A DNA stretch of 64,000 nt from Trichobilharzia szidati (lineage: Eukaryota; Platyhelminthes; Trematoda; Strigeidida; Schistosomatidae), in assembly GCA_944472155.2 (NCBI GenBank), contig OX235271.1:102437256-102501255 (forward strand), in the 5' to 3' direction. Position 1 is the first letter of the stretch; each line of letters starts with the position of its first letter. Positions 35,801 to 49,700 of the stretch are shown one piece after another. Under the pieces are notes generated by a model. The model was given only the letters and a program-made list of their open reading frames with translations. It was not told the origin of the DNA and ran no database searches. The position numbers and the translations under genes were made by a program.

Positions 35801-37732
35801 AACGCCAAAGCTTTATCCACTGGACCACGAAAGCCACTTCTTGTGCAACGGGTCTTATGAATTATTTAATTCCATATTGATTTTCCCGTCGATTTCGAAA
35901 ATCAAACAAAAACTAATGAATTCAAGACATTCAGTGGGTTGATTTACATTTTGACAATTAAAATTATACAAATACTGGCTAGAGAATATAAGTTCAATGA
36001 TAAAGATTTTGTTTTAAAGCCTTAAACCCTATAACGAGTTCATGTCTGCCAGATAATGACAAATTTTGATGACTTCATTATACTCACCGTTAACAGCAGC
36101 TGCAGATTCTACTTCAGATTCTGTTAAAGGACCAATACCAGTAAGACAATATTCTATTCGACACTGATCTGATGGACATGTAGAAAGAAGTGTTTTAATG
36201 GCTTCTAAACTTCCTTGTACATCACTTTTAATTACTAAAGGCAATGAAATCTGATCATGATTTTTCTCCCAAGGATTAAATTCAATTCGATTATGTTCTT
36301 CCTGAATAAATTTATAACAGAATCAATAGGTAATATTTTCATTTCGCTTACAATAATTTCGTACTACATGAATAAATAAATAACAAATATTAAACTTAAA
36401 ACAATATTTTTTTAAATTAGAACTTTGATTACTGTTGGGTACATTTAGTAATGTATAGAACGACAAAGCTCAGGGTTTTAGCATCAACTGATACTTTTGG
36501 GCGAAGTGATGTTTATAGTTACTTTCTTCTATATACTAGTTGCATACTTGATCACATGTTGTGTAACAATTGTGATTACATAAAGTACATTAGCCTGTTT
36601 GACTAATTAAGGTTTCTTCAAATTACATAAACCAAAGTGTTCGACAGATTACGTGTTGTTCACTTGGAAAACAATATCCGTTTGCAAAAAGTGTTATGTA
36701 GTGTACTACTGACAAGATTTGTCAGTAGTATATAAAGAAACGCTCATCTTCATTGAAATATCAAATAGGGGAGAGATAGATTTCACGTTAAACAGAGCAA
36801 ATGATTCAGCGTTGCGGAAAAACATGGGAGACACGAAAAGAAGACAACAAAGAAAGCACAACACGACGAGGTAGAAGTAGTGCAACAAGGAATATCTGCG
36901 TAAATGACGATTTGGAGAGGGTGTACATAATTTTTTGATTGCACACTAGTTACTGAATATCCAAAAATATCCAATACAGTCCTACAGGAAGTCAGTCGCG
37001 AGCCTGAATAGCTCAGTGGTAACGTCTCTGACTGCAGCACTGGGTGACGCGGTTTCGAATCTCAGAAGGGACATCAGTTCCTTCTAGGTTGCAGATACGC
37101 CTTGCTGATGAGTGCGAACTTGCACGAAACCTAGGTCCAAGGCTTCCTGCTGATTGCCTCCAACCATCTAATACCAACAATTCAGGGTGTACATAATTTC
37201 GCAATATAGTGATACCAAATTTCAAATGAACATTCCTTCACCAAGTGTCTTGTCTTCTACCGTTAAAGTATTATTTCATTTGTTTAAAATCAGGAGCAGG
37301 TGTCTTTTAGTCCTATTGAAAAATTAGGATAGTAGCATAGTGAGAATTTCTCACACAAGAAGTAGTCCGTCCCTGTGGTAACTATTTCTGAGGCATTAAA
37401 AACAGATACATGTAAATACCATCTGTACATGTACCAAAAGCTTACGTCTAAAGGGAACAAATGCTTTAAACAGTGCCATCGCCAGGCATCTCCTCGACAC
37501 GGGTCATGAGGTGGACGTCGAAAAGTCCTTCAAAATTATCAATAAGCAAAAGAGCTCAGTTCTCCTTAAGTTTGCTGAAGCCATTTCCATCAAGCGCCTA
37601 AAACCTGATTTGTGCGTTCAGTTATCAGTCTTTCTTTGCCCTGGTAACTAGATATTTTTCATCCGAATGCGAGATGCTGAAAATTTTTCATTGTGTATGA
37701 TTATTATTGTTCGGAATTGTGTTTAATGTTGC

Positions 37733-37777
<45 letters not shown>

Positions 37778-40700
37778 TATACATATAAATAATTAGCGTA
37801 TGCGTATATCGATCGATTGATTTTTGTTTAAAATGAACTCTGTGTAAGTATGTTAAATTGTTATTCTAGATACATTTAATAATGTCTTTGCCCTGTAAGC
37901 AGCTGACGAGAAGGCAACGAAATAAAAGATGGTACCATTTTATTCCGTTAAAACTAGTTTTTGCTTTGTTCAAATTCATTAAGGGGAATAAATGTATGAA
38001 AATACCATTTTCTTAACCATAACTGCACAGCTACACTAACAAAATCTAGAATTTACTATATTAAGATACATTAATGTACATATAAACTCCATTAAAAACC
38101 AACTCTTATATTTACGTATATAATTTAATATTTCTAGATTAAATACAGGTGAATATAGCATGTATGAGTAGAAATCTCAGCTCTGATAAAACAACTTATT
38201 GTGGTTGTACGGGAACAGATGATAAACATACCCGTAATTTTTTCCACTGGTTACGAGGAGTGCTTAATCGCTTTTGTGTGAATTCATCACGAAATTCTCG
38301 ATAAGAACTCATTCGCTGTTCATATTCATTTCTGTCTTCTTTAGCTTTGTTCAGCATTTTAATACGTCTACGATAGTGTTGAACTTCATTTGCTCTTGTC
38401 TAAAATGATACAATAAAAATTTGGAATGAAAACCTTAGAAATACTCTGGGCAGTTGCTGTATATTAACAGTTATAAAAACAGACAATGCATTGGAAAATT
38501 AATTTATAGAACTATTATTATTTGCACTTAATAGTGTTCTCTGAGCTGGTTGGTTTGGTTGCGGAGCTTTCGTCGTCCTTCTGGACAACATCTTTATGCT
38601 AAATATTGCGCTGAAGATGTTGTCCAGAAGGACGACGAAAGCTCCGCAACCAAACCAACCAGCTCAGAGAACACTATTAATTGCAAATCAACCACCTGAG
38701 CTACAAATCTCTATTATTTCAGAACTATTATTATGACATTCAACCTTATTAGATGTTTAAACAATTAGCTTCATTGTAGTTCAGTTTAAAGTATTATCCA
38801 TAAAATACCCCTGATTTGAATAACTACACAGAAAGTCAACTTCAGAAACAAAACAGAACTGAAACATACTATACAAAATTCAACACACTGTTAACAGAAT
38901 AAGTTGGAACGTTGACCAATGATTGTCGATCGTATTAAGAATGTCTTACATATAGAGAATACTTACCATTGATTCCAATTCTAGTATAAGATCTCCTGGA
39001 GATGGTAGGTCTTTCCAGCCTGCAAGCCGTGCTACGAAGCCTGGACTAACTGAATCCACAGATTTGCCTGTATCGTCTAGTAAAATCCGCGGGCTGCAAA
39101 CTGATTCACCCGCAATAAGAGGGCCACTTTTTGGTGACTTGCGTAATATACCTCGAGTAACCAAACAAATAGCAGTTTTACTAGAAATCGATAAAGTGAT
39201 TAGGAATGAAATCATTTTGGTTATTTCAGAAATATAACAGTCATCAAACAGAAAAAATTTAAGTCATGAAAATAACTGGGAAGGATGATTGTAAGATACG
39301 TTGTAAATGCAAAAGCAGAGTGACGACGAGGTGAAAACAGATTTCAACATATTACAATAGATGATGAGTCCCTGCATCTTTGTGACTTATAATCTAATAA
39401 ATTTTGAAAAGTATAGCGTGTGCATGCTTGAATTAACGATGAGAAACCGAGAATCGGAGTCAGTATTGAATAAAGTGAGGAAATCAGAATAAGGCCTCAA
39501 AACCCAGAACAAAGGTATATCGGTCTGAATTACTACTGTTCAAAACAGCACACTAATAAATCAACAGAAAGAAGGAATATAAAAAAGGACGGAACACCTA
39601 TGAGAACTGATTAGACCACAAACAGAAACGTTCACAAGATAATCTCTCTTCGAAAATTCAAAAGTAAATGATATAATAAGGTTTCGTCTGTTGCTGAAGA
39701 TTTCTAAGCAGCACACATCTCACTCAGTTGACCATAACAAATAATTGGTCTACATACACTGGAGTGATTTTTCATGACATAACTTAAAAATCAGTAAAAA
39801 GTTTGAGCATTGTGGAATAGATCAAATAAACTATCATTATATTTCAATAGTTGACAGACAATGATAAGTTTTGATATTGGTAATTTCGCTCGAAATATTA
39901 CCAATAACAAAACTTATCATTGTGTGTAAACCATTGAACTATAATTATACTCTATTTGATAACTTACATAGGTTGACTTTTTTAAGTCTGCCTTTCCTAA
40001 CTTAACGCGCGTATCAAAATAAAACGTAGACAGTTGGGTAGATTTCACACTCTAACCAACGAACAATCATGCTTTTATCATTATATTTATATTGTTTTTT
40101 ATGTATTCCTTTACGTTCCCAGTGGAACACAGGGTTTCAAGCTAGAGGCTTGAAGTTTCGGTAGCAGTGGTGCTTACTTTTACGAAATGGGGTTGCTAGC
40201 CTCATGCCCAAACTTCCCTCTTCACTAATCTTAATACTGGCATAGCGAAGTAAAGGAGTGCGTCGGCCGGGAATCTAATCCCGGTCCGTGTGCATAGTCG
40301 GCGAGCGTCCTAACCACTGTGCCACTGATGCAATCATGCTTTTACTCATTAAATATATCACTGATCGTTAAAGGACTAAATGAATTACGGTCGGTGTTGT
40401 GCAATGATTCACACTATTCCCTTTCAATATACATATCAAATAGGAAAAGTTACGCTTTAAAACAAATGCAAAACAACTACCTTGATACAACATGATTAAC
40501 AAGAAATGCGCATCACAAAGCAATATAATACGAAAAGAGAGAGCTTTAAGACTGACAGGATACAACAAACGGGTTGAATGAAGAAACGTATTTCTTGTTT
40601 TGATTAGCTCTTCATAATCATCGACCCTGCTTTAATATACACGCTTCAAAAACCACTACTTAATACTGGATTTTGTTCACGTAGGTTGCTTTTTAGATAT

Positions 40701-43700
40701 TATAAACTTAGATTACAATACTATCCACTTGACTCTATCAGCTGTTTAAGGAGTAACATAATGTTATAAATTAACTGAGATGTGCATAAAGCAAAGTTTT
40801 ATTCACTAGACACGCTGATGCAGACGATTTAGAAGTGAGTTTTACTCCGACTCGTAAACCATCATGACATTGTAGCCATTTATTTGGAAACTACGAATGT
40901 CCAGTGCATGCGTACACATACACTCAAGTGGAGTTGAAAAAAAAGACTTTGATTACTATTCAGTGCAAAATATCCTTCCTGTCTGTTTTAAAAAAAAATA
41001 AATAAATAATTTGTTCGTTTTCACAATTTAGTAATACAGAAAAGAGTGAAATTGAGTGAAATAAATAACCACCATAAGTAAAAAAAGAAATTATGTATAC
41101 CTACCCAATTCCATGCAGAGTTTCTGATTCCAAAACAACTCCTTCAGCTGGTCCAGTATGATCTGCTTTTAATTGCATTATTTCAGCTTGAAGAATAATA
41201 GCTTCCAATAAACCGGAAAGATTTATTCTTTTTAACGCTGATATTGGAACAGCTTGTACGTCTCCTCCTAACTGTTCAGTTAGTACCTCATAGGTGGCTA
41301 ATCCTTGAACCACCTTATCCTTTCATGAAGAAGCACAAACAGTAAGATATATATATATATAGTTTATTAGAGTAAGTACGCAATCTTTGACGATTGATTC
41401 AGATCCGAGTTCAGAACTCAATTACAACACAAAAATTCAGGGATTTGGGAGATCCACTAGAATCAATTTACCTACGTCAGATTGCTTTACGGATGATAAC
41501 GTCACTTATTCTGGTGATGAAAGGTTTAAGAGTAAAAATTAAGATATCTAGAGAGTCAAACATTTATTCGAATAATGAATTACTACAGCGTGCGTCGGTG
41601 GTATAGCGGTTAGGGCGCTCGCCGACCATGCACATGGTCCGAGGTTCGATCCCCGGCCACAGACGCACTCCTTTACCTCGCTAAGCCAGAAATAATGCTG
41701 GTGAAGAGGAAAGGTTGGGTATGAGGTTAGCAACCCCATCCTGTAAAATAAACACTGCTACAGAAACTTGAAGCCCTATGTTCCACTGGGGAACGTGAAG
41801 GAAAAAAAACAGCGTGCTACAATTATACTACTGAGATTCAAGATATAAGGCGCATAAAAATGAGCACTACATTAAAAAGCAACACAAAAAGCGTTACAGT
41901 TTCATTTTTAAAATTGAAAAAACAACTACGATTGAAAGTGAAACCAATTTGGAAATTTTCTTTATCCTCATACAACTCAATAAGCATCGAAAAATCAATA
42001 TACTTACTAGGTTAGCTTCATGTTTGTCAACTTTATTTACTGCAACGACAATGGGAGCTGAAAAATTTTTTCAAAAAAGAAACAGAAGGCTTGCATATTA
42101 GCCATGGAAATTTACTATATGTTAATTAGTAAGTTATTTACTGTCACTTTCTGTTGTTAGGTATTGCAATTTATAGTTTCATTTTGTTAGATTTACGTAT
42201 TTTTAATGTTATTGATTGTCAACTGTTTGAATATTTCTACGCCATAGTGAAGTTTGGAACTCCACCAAAAAAAAAAACAATAGATTCTTCTTAGATGATC
42301 CCAGATCTTTAGCTGATTATTCTTAACACTACAACACAATAAAACATTGAAGAGTTTTACAGACTATTCTTATATGCGGACGAGAATGTCCACCTTTAAG
42401 TTATACGATACAGTGAGTGTTTTAACGATAGGTTACGGAATATGTTGACTAATCTTCGTTAAATTATTCTCTCTCTTGCTAAACATATTAATCCATAGAA
42501 GTATTAAAATCGCATTTCTTTTCTCTTTTTTATATGCTTATTTGAAGTATATCAACTAGTATCTGTGTGCCTCTATGTGAACTTCTAATTTGATTAGTCA
42601 GTTGATCAATTTGAATCAGTGATAACATAAGGAACTGTTTTTAGTTAACATTAGAAAGATACACAGGCAGATGCAGTTACATTTTTGTACAAAAGCATAT
42701 TGCAAAACTCAAAAATTTGCATTTTATTGTATTATTATTGTTCCCTTAGATTCCGAGTAGAACATAGGGCTTCAATAGTACATCACCTAGTTCTATTTTC
42801 TGTGGTCCTCCCTAGCAGGTCCCTCAATTGCTCATAGTCTTTCATCTCTTCACACGATCTCCTCCATATCAACCTCGGACAGACGCCCAAGTCGTCGTCT
42901 CCAATTCATGTTCCACTCAAGGGCCTGGAGTGCGATGTCATTCGACGCTCTCCTCAGTGTTTGTCCGATCCATCACCACTTTCTTCTACAAGTTTGTTAA
43001 GCAATAGGTTCTTGGTTGTTTCGTTCCCTGCTGCTTATTCTTTCTGCCATCTGATCTTCAATATCGAGCTAGCGAAATTAGCTATTGATGAAAAGCTGCA
43101 ACAGGAAGTTGGAAATGCTTCTCATAACATGTTCGCTAAGTTTCTGAACCATACAGAAGTGACCCAACACTGGTGTTGAAAATTCGAATTTGGTTAGAAT
43201 TTATGCTGAGTACAAAAGATCTCCAAACTAACTCCAGAGCGATGAGAGTCTGTCTTGCCTTGCCGATTCTGGTTTTGCTATCTTCAGTGGTTCCGCCTGT
43301 AGATGAAACGATTCTGCCTAGATAAGTGAATTGACTTCTATCAAATTTATTTTGTTGATAGTGATGGTTACGCGTTGTTGCTGGTTGGTTACTTTCATCA
43401 CCTCCATCTTCTCTATGTTTACTCGAATTCCTGTCTTTGTTGCTTCTCGCCCGTAAGTCTTCATGTTTGTGTGATATTAGACATCAGTGGTCGGCGAAGA
43501 CCGGAACATTTACAAAAAATGGGTATTTCTCGAGGTTTGGTATCAATGGGCCCAGTGGAGATCCCATTGCGATCCCATCTTGTTGTCTGTAAATAACATC
43601 GTTGAATGTGAATTGTACATTAAGTGTACATCTCAGTAGTAGTTCTTTTAAACAAGTCGTCGGTAATCCGATGTTCAGCTGGTTTTCGTCTATATATTGA

Positions 43701-46700
43701 CAAATGTGACAGACAGTTTCTGTGAGTGGAACGTTGGTAAATAGTGACTCAATGTCAAGAGAGAGCATATTTTTGTTCGTTACATTGATATCTTGTATAT
43801 AGTCGACGAATTGAAAGGTGTCACGAAGCGAATAGTGGCACATCTGTTTTCGTACAGGTTCTAAAATATCAGCTAACCATTTCGCTATTGAATGGTACGG
43901 GGAACCTGACATATCTAAAATTGGACGCAGTGGGAGGTTGGCTTTATGTATCTTTGGTAAGCCGTATAGTCTTGGTATTATTGATCCTGTCGGTCGAATC
44001 TGATCATAAACTTCATGACTGATTAACTGTTCAGTTTGCATTCGTTTAAGGACATCAGTGTGCTAGCAGACTGCTTCATGCCAAACCTCGAGAAATGCCC
44101 ACTCAAATCAACTATTGATAATTTCCAATTGTATGCTAGATATGTGGACGACATCTTCATTATCTGTGATGATAGTCACGATCTTAATCATTTACTAAAA
44201 TATTCAACAAATGCCATTCAGCTACAAAGTTCACTCTTGAAATTGAAAACGAATCTAAAATTCTTTTTCGTGATTTTGAACTTTTAAGGAAAGCTGACGG
44301 AACTTTAAGAAGGTCCATCCATAGGAAACACAAATGGAACGGCCAGTTGACAAGCTTCTACAACTGGGTACCAATCAGTCGAAAAAAAAACCTAGTGCTA
44401 CTCACGTCCGACGCATCTGCAGCTCTGATACCCTGGAAGAAAAACTACCCTACTTGAAAGCAATCTTCATACAAAACGGTTATCCACCAGGATTCACAGA
44501 CAAAAACATCAAACAGAAAATTCAAAAGCAAGAGACACCATCCGTGCCAAAACAGATACTTTATATGAACCTCGACTTCAAAGGTGACCTACTCAGTGAT
44601 GTCCTTAGGAGGAGAATTTCCACTTCTTTAAGAAGAACTTTCTTTGCGGCAACATTGAGAGTAGTGTTCTCCAGTCACCCACTGATTTACAGAGGCCCAA
44701 AAGACAAGATCTCGCATCTGACCACGTTTATGTGTATATATCAGTTCACCTGTTGCTGTGGAGCCAGCTACACCGGTCATTCGACGCGCATCCGGTCAAA
44801 AAGGATCAATGAACACTATCAAGCACTTCACGAATCTTCTTCTAAATATATGATTAAATAACTAGTTTTATCTTGTCAGATGTAATGATTACTTCATCAA
44901 ATTTCATCCACTGGTGTTTCTTTGATCTACGATCCGCACGCCAAACCCCTGATTGCAGAATGAAAACTACATTTTCTTTTTTCACTTAATTTATGCATAA
45001 TTTACGCAGTTTGTAGTTAAAAAGAAGCTTCGTAACAAAATATGCATGCTTTGCTGCAAATCTTGTCGTTCTTGTTTTAATGGTGACATATAAGTGTTTA
45101 TGAGTACATAAAACTCCAGACTGGCATCTTCTGGTTGAAATTCGAATGTTTAAATGAGTCAGTTATAACTTCAAGAGAGAAATAAAATCCACGCAGACAT
45201 AGGAATATGACAAGAATGATAATGGAAAAAGCCAATTAGCTGAGAAGAGCATTAGTATATACTCAATATTTAGAAACAAAAGAGAGAGGAATAGACGTTC
45301 TCATAGGTGAACATACAAAAAATCAACGAGCCATCATATACCAGCTACACGAAACGTCTAAGTCTTTTAGTCCAGTGTAATACTTAGGTTTCGAATAAAT
45401 AGAACATGAGAAAATCGTGTTATTCCGTAGCAATTAATAGAACACTTATTTCACATCGCTTTTAAACTTAAAGGCGACCAATGCTGACAAAACCTCTCAA
45501 AGGAATCTGCACAAGAGGAATAAATTCTCTGATGATTTAAATTCTTTATTACTTGGCATGAGTTTTTGACTATATAAAAAAGAAGTCCAAAAGTCTTACT
45601 ATCTGTTTCTTTTGCATAACGAATCGCCTCAACAGTTTGAGGTTTAACTCCGTCATCAGCAGCGACTACTAGAAGCATTATGTCAGTCACCTTCGCACTT
45701 CGTAAACGGATACCAGAAAATGCTGCATGACCTGGTGTATCCAGAAACGTAATGCTCCGAGAAGATGAGGTAGAGTTAGAAAGTGTACAACCAGCATTCT
45801 GCTCAACAGATGACAGAGATACGGTAAACGCGCCAAGATGTTGAGTTATACCTCCGAACTCCTCATCTACAACTCTACTAGAACGCAAGGCGTCTAACAA
45901 TGTTGTTTTCCCATGATCTACATGACCCAAGACTGCGACAATAGGAGGGCGAGGTTCACATATTTCTGGAAGACACGGCGGTCTGAAAAAGTAGTTAGAA
46001 TTTGAAGAAAAATAGTATAAATTAAATTTATATCAATATTACTTAGCACAGATTTAATGCCTTCAAAGTAAGTAGCGGGTCTGTGATATTTCTTTACCAT
46101 TTGTCATTTGCCAATTACACTATACCAAGTAAAAACTCACCACCGTTTCTAGTGTATAAGCGATTTATTCAGATCGCAATATGGTTTGTAATAGAAAAGC
46201 AAGAGAAATTAGAAGATGGTGCGTTTTTCTGGTTGATATGAGTAGTAGGAAAATGTTCACAGGAACTGGTGACATTTGTTAGTAATATCGACTTGGTCTA
46301 GACACTGTCTCGCTCTTTTGGGATCCAGCTTATCACCAGTGTACCAGAATTCAGTTGCTTTCCAATCTAATCAAACCATTCGAATTCTGACTATCATAGA
46401 ACTAAAAAGAATTGGTCGACAAGCAGTTGCTTTAATTGCGTGTATCTCACTCTCATACACTTGACATTCAATTACTGCGTAAGATATTTAAGGCCACCTC
46501 ACCCACTTGGTCACAACAAACACGTCAGCAATCACACATTACGTGTGACTCTCGGCTGACTGCGAAACCTTCTCAAATTGGAATGCAACGTCTCTGTCCT
46601 GGAATTTAATGAACTTGGTATTGGAAAATTCACCCCATATGTTAGAGTGTACAGTCTTTGGTTCTATTAGTTCCAAAATGTGGATTACAATTCCTTTTTG

Positions 46701-49700
46701 TAGTTTATATTACGTCTAACTGAAAACTATGTTTCATACAGAAGTTCATCAGAAGACGATAAAATCTCAGCACGTATACAAAAGGCTCGAGTGACATTTG
46801 CCAACCTTGATCACCTCTGGCGTCACCGTAATATCCTGCTATCGACCAAAGGATGTCAGTACTGCTCCGCACTTTTTTCTCTTCTCCATTATGGCTGTGA
46901 AACATCACCATTGGAATCATGAAAAGCCTAGCTAGTTGTCTTTGGTCGTACGTGTCTACGTTCTATCTCCCGTTTTAGGTGCTATAATAGGTGGAGTAAT
47001 ATTGAAGTTAGACGTCGAGTGTTGGAATCCTCGGGATTCCAGAAATCGATTTCTGGAGACAATATATATATATATTACGTAGGAAGATGTGAATTTTGGA
47101 GAATATGAGTTATCATTCACTTGGGAAAATGTCGTACGTCTTATCATCATATCGGATGTTGATTTTTCGCAGAAACATATCACCACTTCAACGGTCTACT
47201 AGAAAGTCTTAATTTGATGTGTAGTAAGAAGTTTATCAACCTCATGCAAGACTTACAACTGCTAACAGGAAATTCATACGGAAAAAAACTCGGAAAATCT
47301 TTAGTAGTGGAGAAATTATATGGAGAACTTGTACAATCCCCGGAAAAATACGCATAAAATTTATCGGACGTAAAACTAAACAAAGTCGGGACCGAAGCTG
47401 TATATTTAGGATTCAAGTATCATATATCCAACTCCCTTGTTAGCAGAATTGATACAGCGACACAGTTTAGGTATCTACACGACTAACTATCTTATTTAAA
47501 ACTTATAGACGAGGATAAAAATGCTTGGTTTAAATCTAAAATGGTTGATATTGCAGGACAGTATCACATTCCTCTTTTTGCACAGTGAAAACTTTACTAG
47601 AAAGCAAAGGCTCGCATTAAGGAACCTGCAGAACAATGACAAGATGGTTATTCGTAAAGCAGACAAGGGTTCTGGCGTCGTAATAATGAACCGGTAGGAC
47701 AATGTCTTTAAAATGACAATGTTTCTCGGTGTTACAATGAGGTTCCAAATGGATAGGCCATAACACCGATGCAACAACAGCCTTCGAAAACAGAGTAAAC
47801 AAACACCTCAAGGAACTGCTTAGAGAATGATTAGTCAATAGAACACTTATAATGACCTTAGACCAAGGGGTTCACGTGTACCGACTACGTATGATCAGCT
47901 TAAAGTCCACAACTCTGATGTTCCATTGAGACCTATAATGTCAATGGTGAAATCACTATGCTATAAACTGACTAGATGGTTGGCACAAAAGTTAGAACCA
48001 ATTCGAAAAGAAGGATTCCTTCAAATTTTCACAAGAATCGGATCAACTGAATATTTCAGACAAATTTCTTGCGTTATACGATGTTTATTCACTGTTTACT
48101 AGCATACCCACTGAGGAAACAGTGAGAATCATATGCCACCAGTCTGAACTGCTTCATTTTCCTGAAAATGAGCTACGAAAATGACTGCTTTTTCATACAA
48201 AGAATGTTCAGTTCCAATTCAACAAAACAGCTGTACTCGCAAATTGATGCAGTGGTTGTGGGTTCACCTGTGGGTCCCGTTTTCGCGGACGTATTTATGG
48301 CCCGTCCTAAACAGACTCAAATGAAGCCGGAAATAGATAGGACTACCTATGGTTGTAGGCATGTTGACACGTTTTGGTTTGCAATAATAAAAACTAAGCA
48401 TCTACGGTGTTTGAAAAACTCAATACGGCCGATCCCCGTGTTGCATTTACAATGAGTCGTGAACATGACAATTAGTCCCGCTTCCTGAATCCCAACATAA
48501 AAAGAAGGAATGATAGAACGATTGAAAAATCCGTCTAAGGGAAAGAAATTTGAACTGGTCAATACTTAGATTATCGCAGCTTTTGCCTTACCGGCTACAA
48601 ACGGAGCCTGGTAAAAACGCTCTTTAGCAGAGCGTAGCATACAAAGCGGAAATAAGTATCCATACGAACCGAAAAAAGAGTCAAGGGTGCAGCGTAAAGA
48701 ACAATTCCCGCCTCCAGACTCATTCCACTCTACAACACGAAATGTTCGTTAACTCAGTCAAAAGTAGATATGTATCGTGTTCATGCCAACTCCGACTGCA
48801 TTTACCAAATCACTTGCAATTGCGGCAGCAAGTACATAGGAAGTATTGAAAGGAGAGCGTCTAAGCATATCCCTGAAACTCTCCATATGAAAGGCAGAAA
48901 TTTGTTCTTAATTTTAGTTGCCAGGCACCTAATTGACATAGAACACACAATGGAAGTTTGTAAGGCTTTCAAAATAATCGACACCCAAAGAAAACCATGG
49001 TTACTTCGGTTCGCAGAAGCCATCGCTAGCAAAAGACTTCGACCTAACCTCTGTATACAGAAAGATAATGTGACTAATATCTCACTGCCCTGGTAACTGT
49101 GATTGTTTTGTTCTGTTTCATAACATTCCACTTAATTTTTATCATAATTTCCACTTACCGAGTTGAACTGACTGTTAAGTTTCCAAATTTACTTGATTGT
49201 TTGTTTATGTCATAATTTTACTTTACTATTCACTCTCATCCATCATAATACATATAAATTCACTTTTTTGTTCGATCTTGTCTTATGTTTCTAGTTAACC
49301 CTTACTTTCAAGCGGATTCTGAACTCTACCCCCACCGCTCTTGTTTAATTACACTATGAATGGTTAGTTTTTAACGACAAATAATTATCTGCTTATGTCA
49401 TTTTTTGAATTATGTCGCTTATACTTTCTATCAATAATCGAAGCACTAGGGAAAAAAATATATGTTCAGAAATTTTGTTTAGGATGCACCCAGTTGAAAG
49501 GAATGCACAAAATAAAACGAGCTGGTGTAATGTTGCATATGTGTTTCTGTTTTGTTCAAAGTAATAAGGAGGTCTGATTGCATAAAACTCTGTAATTTGT
49601 CGAGTAGGCTTTTATTAGTATTCCGGGATTTCATGGTACCATCTTCTCAGATTACAGGACCGCAACAAGGCTGTCTAAGCTCTGTCGTATGTTGCATAGT

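Noticed and set aside
41594..41665. tRNA-like fold with A and B boxes
   Set aside because: The acceptor stem does not pair properly and the sequence continues into a SINE body with target duplications; the same head recurs at 23944, 34184 and 40078.
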